Shown in pieces: positions 54,477 to 63,244 of a stretch of 64,000 nucleotides of DNA. Numbering within the stretch: the stretch's first letter is position 1; every line of letters starts with the position of its first letter. Below the pieces are notes generated by a model, which was given only the letters and a program-made list of their open reading frames with translations, did no database searches and was not told the origin of the DNA. The position numbers were made by a program, and so were the translations under genes. This DNA comes from an uncultured Desulfobacter sp. (GTDB lineage: Bacteria > Desulfobacterota > Desulfobacteria > Desulfobacterales > Desulfobacteraceae): positions 3,844,001 to 3,908,000 of the forward strand of contig NZ_OY762229.1 in assembly GCF_963665355.1 (NCBI RefSeq). The letters run 5' to 3'.

Positions 54477-57400
54477 ATGGCAGCCCCCACAGATTTGCAA
54501 GCCCCTTCCACACATCCCCGCAGCCCTGGTAAATTTTTGAAAAGACGCTGGTTCCGGTTTGTTTTTTTTACATTTCTAACTGGTTTTTTCCTTGTGGCCG
54601 GACTGGTTGCCGCATGTTGTATTTTCGTCGAAACCAGGCCTGTCCAAGCTTTTATCCAAAGGCAGGTCAATAAAACGATTCCCGGAACTTTATCATGGGA
54701 ACAGTTCAGCTTAAGTCTTAGAAAGGGAACTGTTCAGATTTCCGGAATTCATCTTAAAGGTGTTTCCGGCAAAAAATTGGCCGGAATTTCTCTGGTGGAG
54801 GCCACGGTGAACTGGTCTGCTTTGACCCGGCACAGGATTGAACTGGCCCAAGTCCTCATTGACAGGCCTGTATTGGATATTGGCATGTCGGAACAAGGTA
54901 ATATTGACATTTTGTCTGCACTGGTTTCTGATACCGGATCATCGTCAGACGCCCCTGATTCCAAACCTGCCCAATCCCCGGGATTGGATTTCCAGGTCCG
55001 TGAATTCAAAATAAATGAGGCCCGGGTGAAAGTGACAGCCCCGCAATTTAATACTGACATACGGCAGTTGTCCGTTGAAGTGAGCGATTTTAAGCTTGCC
55101 GATCTTTGTGCCTCGGCTAAAGTTGCCCTGGCCGGAGGGCACCTGGGCGTCGGGGATATGGATTTTGACCTTGAAACCTTTAATGTCCAGGCCCGCATTG
55201 ACAAGGACAAAATTTCTAATATTGATATTAATGCCAGAATGCCGGGCATTAAATTGAATGCCACAGGATCTGTCACAGATCTTTTGGGGACCGTGGTGCC
55301 GGATTTAAGTCTTATCCTTGATGTTGAAGCGCCCTTGGCCACAAAGTCCCTGGGGCTGTCCGGGGATCTGGTCCGGGGTAACGGCCGGGTTCATATGACT
55401 GTCAAAGGCGATGTTGATAATCCCCTGGCTCAGATCCAGTGTGAATTTGGACCGGGCCATATCAATAACATGGCAGTCACCGGCATAAAATTTCACGCAG
55501 GGCTTAAGGACCGGCATCTGACCCTTACAAATAGCCGGGTGGATCTGCCGGCCGGAACCATCCCTTTGGGCGGGAATGTGGACCTGTCAAAAACTTTTCC
55601 CAAGGGGTTCACCAAAACCATGGCCGGTCTTGATTCCCTGGCATATGACTTTTCTGCCGATACGAACAATTTATCCCTGACCGCCCTTGAACTGGGGGAA
55701 AATATTCCCCAGGGTAACATTTCTGCCCGCGTTCTGGTCCAGGGCCGGGGGGTGATGCCCGGACAGATGTCTGCCCATGCAGACCTGGATGTTACGGCCC
55801 ATGATCTGATTCTTCCCCAGATGCTGGAACCGGCAAGGGTGCAGTTCACTGCCGGGGCGGAACTGAAACAAGAGCATCTGACGCTTACCAGCCTGACCAT
55901 TGACGGTCCCGGCATGACGGGAACAGGCACTTTCCGGCTGGATATGCCGGGATTCAATCCCAAGACCATGACGACCACAGGAAATCTGGATATTGATGTG
56001 GCGGACTTGTCGGTTCCCTTCAGCCTTGTGGGCCGGAAGGCTGAAGGTCGTGCCGGTGTGCATGCCCGGGTCCAGGGTGCGTTGACCTTACCGGATCTGA
56101 CCCTGGATATCAATGGAGACAATCTTGCTTCCGGCGGGTTCAAGGTCGATCAGGCGCTTTTCAAAGCCCGTATGGACAAGGGCGTGGTTCAGGTCCAGGA
56201 ACTGACCCTCAAACGAAACCAGGGAATACTCAGCGCCGCAGGAACCCTGGCCCTGGGCGGGGAAAATGGAGGGGAAAAGAGCCGGGATCATGCCCTGGAC
56301 CTGACTGTGGATATTAATCAGCTTCGGCTGGACGAACTGGCTCCCGATCTTGGGGCCCGGGGGATTTTTTCCGGTAAAGTCACCGGATCAGGGGCCCTGG
56401 AAAAGCCTGATATCCGCCTTGTCCTTTCGGGACAGAATCCCGGATTTCAGACATATTCACTTGGCAGCATCCAGGCCCAGCTAAAGTTTGCCGACAATAT
56501 TCTGACCTTTGAACAGGCACACATCCAAAAAAATAACGCGCACCTGGACATTACCGGACAGGTGGATACAGGGAGGCAAACCATGGATGTGCGGGCCGTG
56601 ATCCCGGAAACCGAACTTAAAGGTATTGATCAGGCTGCTGATGCATTCCTTGCTTCGGGTAAGCTGTGCCTGGATGTTTCGGTCCGGGGCGCTTTGACAG
56701 CCCCGGATATTTCAGGGTGCATTAAGGCGATTGATCTGCGCCTTCCCAATGCCCCGGACATGGCTGCCGATGCAGATGTTTCCATGGAGGTACACGGGTC
56801 TTTGGAGAACCCTGAAGCGCTGCAGGCATCTGTTCGTATTAACCGGCTGGCCCTGGCCAAGCAGGAACAGGCATTGGTTCGCATCGTTAATGCCGAAGCC
56901 CGGCTCAAAGATGGACGGTTCAACCTTGATTCTGTGCCGATTCAGATTATGGATGCAGAGCAGCTTATGCTGCGTGCAAACGGCGATATTAATGGTGATC
57001 TGGAGGCTGATGTATCCGGCACTCTTCCTGTGGCCATGCTGGTTCCCCTGGCCGACGGGATAAATTCCGCCCAAGGGGATATTCTGATCTCGCTGAGTGC
57101 CAGGGGCAAAACAACGTCTCCTGATTTGTGCGGAAGTATTGAATTTTCAGACATGGCCCTGGACCTTCAGGCCCTGGAAGAGCCTTTGCAAAAAATTAAA
57201 GGCCGCATTGTTTTGACCCCCCGGGCAGTTGAAATCCTGGATGTCACGGCCAACCTTGGCGATGGTAAAATAAAGCTGTCCGGCACGGGAGAACTGAAAA
57301 ACGGTGTGCCGGATAATTTTATGATAGACTTTCACGCAATCCAGGTCCCTGTGAATATCCCCGCAACCCTGGATATGGAGTTGAGCAGTCAACTGACCTG

Positions 57401-58283
57401 GGCCGGCACCCTGGAAAAATCAAACCTGACAGGCCAAATAGACATCTTTGAAGGCACCTATTACAAGGATGTGGATTTAAGTCTTTTGAGCATAGCAGCC
57501 CAGACAACCAAAAAATCCCGGCCCCGGATTCGGGAACCCGGGCCTGAATTTTTAAAAACCATTGGATTGAATATCTATGTCACCCGCAGGGAAGCCATTG
57601 CCGTGGACAATAATCTTGCCACCATGTCCATCAGCCCCAATCTCAGCGTCAGGGGCACCGCCTATGCGCCGTCTCTAGACGGCAGGGCCGTGGTGGATGA
57701 GGGGACCATCACTTTTCAAAAGGCAACATTTGAAATCACCGAAGGGGCTATTGATTTTATCAACCCCTATAAAATAGAACCCGAAATCACGGTGACCAGC
57801 GAAACCACCATATCCTCATATACCATCACTCTGTCTGTCACCGGCACTCCGGATGATCTGGATCTTAAATTTTCTTCGGAGCCTGCGGTTTCGGATGCAG
57901 ATATCCTTTCCCTGATTGCATTTGGAAAAACCACCGGTGAAATGGGTTCCGGGGACAGTGAGGGGGACACGGTGTCGGCAGCGACCATCGCCAAGCTGCT
58001 GGCAGATCCTTTAAGTGAAAAAATTAAGGAGACCACAGGCTTAAGTGAGGTCAGCTTCAGCATGGAGGATGAAGAGAACGGTACAACAGGTGTGCACGTG
58101 AGTTTAGGCGCAGATCTTTCCCGCCAATTCAGCGTCTCCTACGGTATGGATATCAGTGACGGAGAGACCGTGCAGACAGTGACGACCTATTACAAGCTTC
58201 TGGAACATCTGCTGTTGAGCGGTTTCCAGGACACAGGCGGCAAGTTTGGCGGTGAGCTTAAATACAGGCTGGAGTTCAGATGA
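54477..58283 (+). CDS. TamB-like translocation/assembly module protein
   Basis: A 1268-residue inner-membrane-anchored protein. A short cytoplasmic start and one membrane helix (about 25-48) are followed by a long, repetitive beta-rich region typical of AsmA/TamB proteins, and a C-terminal TamB (DUF490) domain (about 900-1268) with EGTYYKDVDLSLLS, SPNLSVRGTAYAPSLDGRA and ADILSLIAFGKTTGE. These proteins form hydrophobic grooves that carry phospholipids or help outer-membrane protein assembly. The stop overlaps the start of the BamA/TamA gene by four bases, so the pair is likely a TamAB-type unit. Confidence 0.9.
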   Translation: MAAPTDLQAPSTHPRSPGKFLKRRWFRFVFFTFLTGFFLVAGLVAACCIFVETRPVQAFIQRQVNKTIPGTLSWEQFSLSLRKGTVQISGIHLKGVSGKKLAGISLVEATVNWSALTRHRIELAQVLIDRPVLDIGMSEQGNIDILSALVSDTGSSSDAPDSKPAQSPGLDFQVREFKINEARVKVTAPQFNTDIRQLSVEVSDFKLADLCASAKVALAGGHLGVGDMDFDLETFNVQARIDKDKISNIDINARMPGIKLNATGSVTDLLGTVVPDLSLILDVEAPLATKSLGLSGDLVRGNGRVHMTVKGDVDNPLAQIQCEFGPGHINNMAVTGIKFHAGLKDRHLTLTNSRVDLPAGTIPLGGNVDLSKTFPKGFTKTMAGLDSLAYDFSADTNNLSLTALELGENIPQGNISARVLVQGRGVMPGQMSAHADLDVTAHDLILPQMLEPARVQFTAGAELKQEHLTLTSLTIDGPGMTGTGTFRLDMPGFNPKTMTTTGNLDIDVADLSVPFSLVGRKAEGRAGVHARVQGALTLPDLTLDINGDNLASGGFKVDQALFKARMDKGVVQVQELTLKRNQGILSAAGTLALGGENGGEKSRDHALDLTVDINQLRLDELAPDLGARGIFSGKVTGSGALEKPDIRLVLSGQNPGFQTYSLGSIQAQLKFADNILTFEQAHIQKNNAHLDITGQVDTGRQTMDVRAVIPETELKGIDQAADAFLASGKLCLDVSVRGALTAPDISGCIKAIDLRLPNAPDMAADADVSMEVHGSLENPEALQASVRINRLALAKQEQALVRIVNAEARLKDGRFNLDSVPIQIMDAEQLMLRANGDINGDLEADVSGTLPVAMLVPLADGINSAQGDILISLSARGKTTSPDLCGSIEFSDMALDLQALEEPLQKIKGRIVLTPRAVEILDVTANLGDGKIKLSGTGELKNGVPDNFMIDFHAIQVPVNIPATLDMELSSQLTWAGTLEKSNLTGQIDIFEGTYYKDVDLSLLSIAAQTTKKSRPRIREPGPEFLKTIGLNIYVTRREAIAVDNNLATMSISPNLSVRGTAYAPSLDGRAVVDEGTITFQKATFEITEGAIDFINPYKIEPEITVTSETTISSYTITLSVTGTPDDLDLKFSSEPAVSDADILSLIAFGKTTGEMGSGDSEGDTVSAATIAKLLADPLSEKIKETTGLSEVSFSMEDEENGTTGVHVSLGADLSRQFSVSYGMDISDGETVQTVTTYYKLLEHLLLSGFQDTGGKFGGELKYRLEFR

Positions 58284-61114
58284 GGATGCGATTTTTTATT
58301 TCTGTTGTTTTTGCGGCCTGTTTCCTTTTCGGGGATATTTTGCCTGTATTTGCAGCAGATACCGGCAAGGTGACTGATATCAATATCAAGATTCATTGTC
58401 CGTCGGAAAAACAGGAACAATGGCAGTCCGTTGCAGCAAACCTGATCCCTTTAAAAATAGGGGATGATTACGCCATCCAGGCCATTGATTCGGCGGTCAA
58501 GGCGTTGACAGAATCCCAGCTTTTTGAATCCATCCATGTGCCGGACCCTGAAAAAACAGAGCAGGGCGTGGTGCTCTTTTTTGAGCTGACCCCGTTTTGC
58601 AGGATAAAGAATATTCGCATTAAAAACGCGTTTCCCATATTTGAACATGAAGTTCTGAACGTCATGACCATCAAGGTAGGGAGTACTTATCAGGAAAAGA
58701 AAATAGCTGGCCAGGCCCAGAGGGTTGAAAACCTTTTTAGTCGCCAGGGTTTTTTCAAGCCAAAGGTTCATCTATCTTCCGAGAAACAGGGTAATTACTA
58801 CGTTATTGACGTGAATATTGACAAAGGCCCCTTTCACAATATCCGCAAGGTTAAGTTCGAAGGAAACGACAACACGAGCTCGGCCCGTCTAAAATTGGCT
58901 GCCTCGACCTGGCGGACGTCCCTTTTGAAGTGGCATGGAAATCGGTTTACAGACAAAGAGATGAAGGATGACATAAAAAAAGTCACAAAACTTTACAGAA
59001 AAAAAGGGTATGCAGATGTTCAGGTGACGGCAGAAACGTTTCCGGTTGAAGGCAGTGATGCCGTGGATGTCGTTTTTACAATAGATGAAGGACCGCTGTA
59101 CGAGATTGATTTTCAGGGCAATGATGAATTTTTTAAATGGACTTTAAAGAAAGATCTTTTACTCAAAGAAGAGGGGAATAAAAATAACTTTGCCCTGAAA
59201 AAAAGCCTTCGCAATATCAGGGAGCGGTATGAGGCTGAAGGTTTTCCCGATGTAAAAGTCAAAGATGAAAAACCCAATGAGAATGCAGACCCAAAGACAG
59301 ATAAAACAGACAATGAAAAAGACAATGAAAAAGATCTCCAGGATGGCACCCCAAGCTCTGGTGTGCGGCAGATCAACATCGTCATAGACGAAGGGTTGAA
59401 ATACAAGGTGTCTGAGCTTGAAATCAGCGGTGCACAGACTTTGACCTTAAAGGAGCTTGAAAAAAGTATTTTGACCCGGAAAAATGGCGCTTTCAGCCAG
59501 ACAGAACTGGACGATGACCTCAAGGCTGTGACGGCATTATATTTCAGTAAAGGATTTACAAAAACAAAGGTCACTAAGTCGGTTAAGGTCAGTGAGGCAC
59601 CGGACAAGAAAGAAAAACAGGTTGCCGTTAAGATCATTATAAAGGAAGGCCCGCGAACAAAGGTTGATCAGGTGAATATCCAGGGACTTTCCGCCGTCTC
59701 TTTGGATGACGCTTTTCATGTCATGGCCATGAAAAAAGGGGACTGGTATGACAGTAATCTGGTTGAGGATGATACCCAGGCACTGAAGCAGCTATTATCT
59801 GAAAAGGGATATCCCTATGTCCAGGTGAACGCGGATTCCAAGCTCTCAAAGGATAGAACCCGGATCGGGATCACCTATCAGGTGAATCAGGGACCCAAGG
59901 TGGTGGTGGGCAAAATTTTTTATGCAGGGAACCTGCGGCTGAAGCAGATAGAGCTGGAAGAGGAGATGGAGATCTCTCCGGGGGACCCGTTTTCCATGCT
60001 CAAGATTGTGGCATCCCGCAGAAACATCCAGGATCTTAATGCCGTGGATACCGTCAGGATCAGAACCGTAGGCCTTAAAAGCAAACACGATGCGGTTGAC
60101 CTGATTGTGGAGATATCCGAGAAAAAACCCTATTATGTGGAACTTGCCGGCGGGTATGACACCTCCCGGCACCTGTACCTGGAAACAGGTGTGGGTGATA
60201 AAAATTTTCTGGGTCACAACCTGAATGCCGAGGCTGGTTTGGAGCTGAGCCAGGTGGGGTACGGTATGGATGTCTCCTTAACTGAACCAAGGTTTGTTTC
60301 CAGCCGTTTCATCTCTACAACCAAGGCGTATACAGAGAAAAGCGAGGAGTTCAACAAAGACTACGGCATCAATACATATGGCCTGTCCCAGACTTTTCTG
60401 CACAACTTCTGCAATAAGAAAATCAGCCTGTCTTTAGGCGGTGGTTATGAATACCGGGACCAGTATCTAAAAGTGGATCGCACCCTTGAAGATGATGAGA
60501 AGGACGACTATGGGGTTCGCAATATCGGCCAGATCAATACCGGTCTTATCTGGCGCACCACGGATTCCCTTGTTCACCCCCGCAAAGGGGTGTTTACATC
60601 CACAACCTTTGATGTGTTCAAAGGCATTGATTCCAACCTGGATGATTTCTATAAATGCGGCTTGGAACTGAGGTATTATCTGCCGGTCATCAAGGATCTG
60701 GTTTTGGCCATGCGCGGACGCTACGGATACATGAAGCCTTACGGGGGAAACTCACATATTTCCGATGACCAGCTCTATTTTCTGGGCGGCGCGTCAACTG
60801 TCAGAGGGTTTGATGAAAATATGCTGCAGTATGATGAGGACAATAAAGCTGTGGGCGGCCGGTCCATGATGCTGGGCTCTGTGGAGGCCCGATATGATCT
60901 GGGCGCAAACTATGAGTTTGACCTTTTTTTTGATACCGGTGCCCTCACCGATACCGGTGAGCCGGTTTCGGAATCATTCCGAAGCAGTGTGGGCATTGGT
61001 CTGCGCCGCCAGACACCGGTGGGGCCCATCAGTTTTCTGTACGGCTGGAAACTGGATCCACGGAAGGATGAAAGTAAAGGATGTTTTCATTTTTCCCTGG
61101 GCTACACCTTTTAA
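58280..61114 (+). CDS. BamA/TamA family outer-membrane protein
   Basis: A 944-residue protein with a Sec signal peptide (about 1-27, ending FAADT). Residues 30-590 hold about five POTRA-type modules, one interrupted by a very charged linker (KPNENADPKTDKTDNEKDNE, about 331-350, continuing a few more). Residues 600-944 are the Omp85 barrel with GGASTVRGFDEN, the VRGF/Y lid motif, and the C-terminal PISFLYGW, ending in Phe (HFSLGYTF). It inserts proteins into the outer membrane. With TamB just upstream, TamA is the likely role, although the POTRA number is BamA-like. Confidence 0.92.
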   Translation: MRMRFFISVVFAACFLFGDILPVFAADTGKVTDINIKIHCPSEKQEQWQSVAANLIPLKIGDDYAIQAIDSAVKALTESQLFESIHVPDPEKTEQGVVLFFELTPFCRIKNIRIKNAFPIFEHEVLNVMTIKVGSTYQEKKIAGQAQRVENLFSRQGFFKPKVHLSSEKQGNYYVIDVNIDKGPFHNIRKVKFEGNDNTSSARLKLAASTWRTSLLKWHGNRFTDKEMKDDIKKVTKLYRKKGYADVQVTAETFPVEGSDAVDVVFTIDEGPLYEIDFQGNDEFFKWTLKKDLLLKEEGNKNNFALKKSLRNIRERYEAEGFPDVKVKDEKPNENADPKTDKTDNEKDNEKDLQDGTPSSGVRQINIVIDEGLKYKVSELEISGAQTLTLKELEKSILTRKNGAFSQTELDDDLKAVTALYFSKGFTKTKVTKSVKVSEAPDKKEKQVAVKIIIKEGPRTKVDQVNIQGLSAVSLDDAFHVMAMKKGDWYDSNLVEDDTQALKQLLSEKGYPYVQVNADSKLSKDRTRIGITYQVNQGPKVVVGKIFYAGNLRLKQIELEEEMEISPGDPFSMLKIVASRRNIQDLNAVDTVRIRTVGLKSKHDAVDLIVEISEKKPYYVELAGGYDTSRHLYLETGVGDKNFLGHNLNAEAGLELSQVGYGMDVSLTEPRFVSSRFISTTKAYTEKSEEFNKDYGINTYGLSQTFLHNFCNKKISLSLGGGYEYRDQYLKVDRTLEDDEKDDYGVRNIGQINTGLIWRTTDSLVHPRKGVFTSTTFDVFKGIDSNLDDFYKCGLELRYYLPVIKDLVLAMRGRYGYMKPYGGNSHISDDQLYFLGGASTVRGFDENMLQYDEDNKAVGGRSMMLGSVEARYDLGANYEFDLFFDTGALTDTGEPVSESFRSSVGIGLRRQTPVGPISFLYGWKLDPRKDESKGCFHFSLGYTF

Positions 61115-61135
61115 TTAAACTTTACAAAAACGGTG

Positions 61136-61164
61136 ATTCTTCCTAAACTCAGAAGAATTTTCTC
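61136..61164 (+). terminator. Weak terminator after the BamA/TamA gene
   Basis: ATTCTTC and GAAGAAT form a 7-bp stem followed by TTTTCT, 22 bp after the stop. Confidence 0.4.
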
Positions 61165-61345
61165 CGGGGTAGGGAAGATTATCTTGTTTTGTTTTCTAAA
61201 ATCTTCTATAAGAGCTGGTTCCATGGACATGGACCGCTATATTGTTGGGGCGGGCTGTTAGTGTTTTTATCTTGGGGCCAGGGGTAAAAGCACCTTGGAA
61301 TAGTCCATACGGAAATTTAATAATGCACAAATGAAGGAATGGCAG

Positions 61346-61741
61346 ATGAAACTTTTAGTGGGCTACAAAAGTGGCACAAACCAGGCGGAAAATCTTCTTG
61401 AACTTGCAATTAAAAGAGCTCAGCTTTTTAATGCAACGGTCTTGATCGTTACCATAATGGCCGAGGGTATGGAGAAGGATCAGGAGCTGATCAATGAGGC
61501 CCAAGCCGGTCTGGAAACGGCCAAAACCCATTTTGACAAAAAAAAGATTCCCTGCGAAACCCATTTACTGATTCGGGGCATTGATCCCGGGGATGATCTG
61601 GTTAATTTTGCCAAGGAATCCCAGGTGGACGAAATCATTATCGGAGTAAAAAACAGAACCAAGGTAGGAAAACTGCTTCTTGGTTCCACAGCCCAGGCTG
61701 TGGTTCTCAATGCCCACTGCCCGGTCGTCACCATGAAATAG
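61346..61741 (+). CDS. Universal stress protein family (UspA)
   Basis: About 131 residues from ATG 61346, with AAGGA at the right distance; a slightly earlier ATG exists at 61331. Typical Usp fold: KLLVGYKSGTNQAENLLELA at the N-terminus and the ATP-binding motif G-2x-G-9x-G(S/T) in VGKLLLGSTAQAVVLNAHCP. Single-domain Usp proteins help in stress and starvation survival. The gene is alone between the BamA/TamA gene and the SH3 protein. Confidence 0.92.
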   Translation: MKLLVGYKSGTNQAENLLELAIKRAQLFNATVLIVTIMAEGMEKDQELINEAQAGLETAKTHFDKKKIPCETHLLIRGIDPGDDLVNFAKESQVDEIIIGVKNRTKVGKLLLGSTAQAVVLNAHCPVVTMK

Positions 61742-61924
61742 GCGTTGATGCCCGGCAGACATTAAAAAAGAGACTGGTCGGCAAGCTCATATTTTCAATC
61801 AGTTAAAAACGTCTTGTTCAATTATTGCGGTGTTGGAATAAGGCGTTTTTGATCTTATTTTGCTCTTTTTTTGCTCTTCCTTTATTAAAACTTTCCTTAT
61901 CCCGGGATCCCGGGGGTAGACATT

Positions 61925-62005
61925 ATTGCCGACACAGATATTTCAAGCTTTGTTGCGGGCTGAGCCCGGCAGGTGATATGTCAGGCCCAGCCCATGGCTG
62001 TCATA
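61925..62005 (-). repeat. Dispersed repeat family 2, copy downstream of the SH3 gene
   Basis: On the minus strand: TGACAGCCATGGGCTGGGCC, then TGACATATCACCTGCC, AGCCCGCAACAAAG and TTGAAATATCTGTG. It begins about 15 bp after the SH3 gene stop and matches the copies at 29641-29737 and 63006-63192. Confidence 0.7.
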
Positions 62006-62020
62006 TGGAAAAACAAGCTC

Positions 62021-62743
62021 TTAATCCAGCAGAGAGCCAGATCTGCCCTGCCTGGAAGACAGACTTAGGCCAATCAACCAGCCGAGGAGAAGTACACCCA
62101 CACCGGCCAGAAACCATTTAATCATACCGGTTTTAAACATGAGCCCCTCATTTTCTTTTTTCTGGGTAAGAGTGGCGTTCAAAGAATCGTTTTGGGTTTT
62201 AAGGCGCTTATTTTCCTTTACAATGGTCTCTATATCCGCAGAGGCGGTTCTAAGGGCTGCATACTGGGATTTTAAGGTTTCAATGTTTTGGGTCAGGGTC
62301 TGGTTTTCTTTTTCCAGCTGCGCCATGGCAGCCTGATTTGCTGCAATTTCCGCTTTTTGATTGTTATCTGTTTGGGACCTGTCGTGCTGGCTTTTATTTG
62401 CAGATTCCATCAGTTCACTTATTTTGTTTTCCAGTGCGGCTTTCTCCTTTTTCAGCTGGTCTATGATTATGGATTTGGGTGGATCTGTAACAATAAATTT
62501 TTTATCCACCCAGCCCTGGTCCCCTGATGTAAGCGATACTTTACAGTAGCCGTTCTTTTCGTCGATTATGGTTAGCGGGGTATCGCTTTTGAGAGTAGTG
62601 ATCACAGGGTAGTTGGAGCCTGGACCTTGCCTGAGTGTAAGGATGAGCATGTCCGAGACATAAGCGGTCTGTGCATGGCACAACGCAGCGGTCCCCAGGA
62701 CAATTAGAACAACGGCACAAATCCGTGAAAATAGCTTCATCAT
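62021..62743 (-). CDS. SH3 domain, coiled-coil, membrane-anchored protein (TIGR04211-like)
   Basis: A 240-residue protein. The signal peptide (MMKLFSRICAVVLIVLG) ends near HAQT. Residues 28-90 are a bacterial SH3 domain (TLRQGPGSNYPVITTL and DQGWVDKKFI). A long coiled coil follows (about 95-205: KKEKAALENKISELME). The C-terminus is a single membrane helix (WFLAGVGVLLLGWLIGLSL). The layout matches the YgiM/TIGR04211 type, which is linked to cell-envelope maintenance. A family 2 repeat follows its stop. Confidence 0.88.
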   Translation of the reverse strand: MMKLFSRICAVVLIVLGTAALCHAQTAYVSDMLILTLRQGPGSNYPVITTLKSDTPLTIIDEKNGYCKVSLTSGDQGWVDKKFIVTDPPKSIIIDQLKKEKAALENKISELMESANKSQHDRSQTDNNQKAEIAANQAAMAQLEKENQTLTQNIETLKSQYAALRTASADIETIVKENKRLKTQNDSLNATLTQKKENEGLMFKTGMIKWFLAGVGVLLLGWLIGLSLSSRQGRSGSLLD

Positions 62744-63005
62744 TATTTAGTTGCCTCCTTAGAAGTTTTTTAGATGAAAGCCCCAATAAGCTGTTAAGTT
62801 ACTTTCATGTTTTGTTGTGAGTTAGGCCCGGGATTGACCCGGATAAGACCCGGTTACGAATAGGTCGGACCGGTCCAAGTCCGTTAGTAAACTATCAGTC
62901 CTGCCCTGTTTTTACAACACCCGGCATGTAAAAAAAACTTGCCAAACCGCGTGGAACATGGGATCAATCATTACTTCCTGTTTTACAAAGAATGACTATC
63001 CTGGA

Positions 63006-63098
63006 CGAACGGCCATGGGCCGACCTGGTCTATCAACACCCAGGCTCAGCCCACAACGAAAGTTGAAAGATCTGTGTCGATTACACAGACTTTCTTAT
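63006..63098 (+). repeat. Dispersed repeat family 2, first of a tandem pair
   Basis: GAACGGCCATGGGCCGACC, CTCAGCCCACAACGAAAG and TTGAAAGATCTGTGTCGATT, ending TTTCTTATA. It aligns with the next copy but is more diverged in the middle. Confidence 0.7.
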
Positions 63099-63192
63099 AA
63101 CGGCCATGGGCCGAGCCAGACATATCATCTGTCAGGCTTCGACCCACAACAAAGGTTGAAAGATCTGAGTAACTTACCCAGTCTTTCATATA
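63096..63192 (+). repeat. Dispersed repeat family 2, second of a tandem pair
   Basis: TATAACGGCCATGGGCCGAG, CATATCATCTGTCAGG, ACCCACAACAAAGGTTG, AAAGATCTGAGTAACTT and ACCCAGTCTTTCATATA. It is the closest match to the copy at 29641-29737. Together the pair fills most of the 500-bp gap before the last gene. No other gene is seen in that gap. Confidence 0.75.
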
Positions 63193-63244
63193 AAATAAAG
63201 ATCAGGTCATTGTCCGCAGCCTGTTGAGTGAAAATGGTTGGTTT

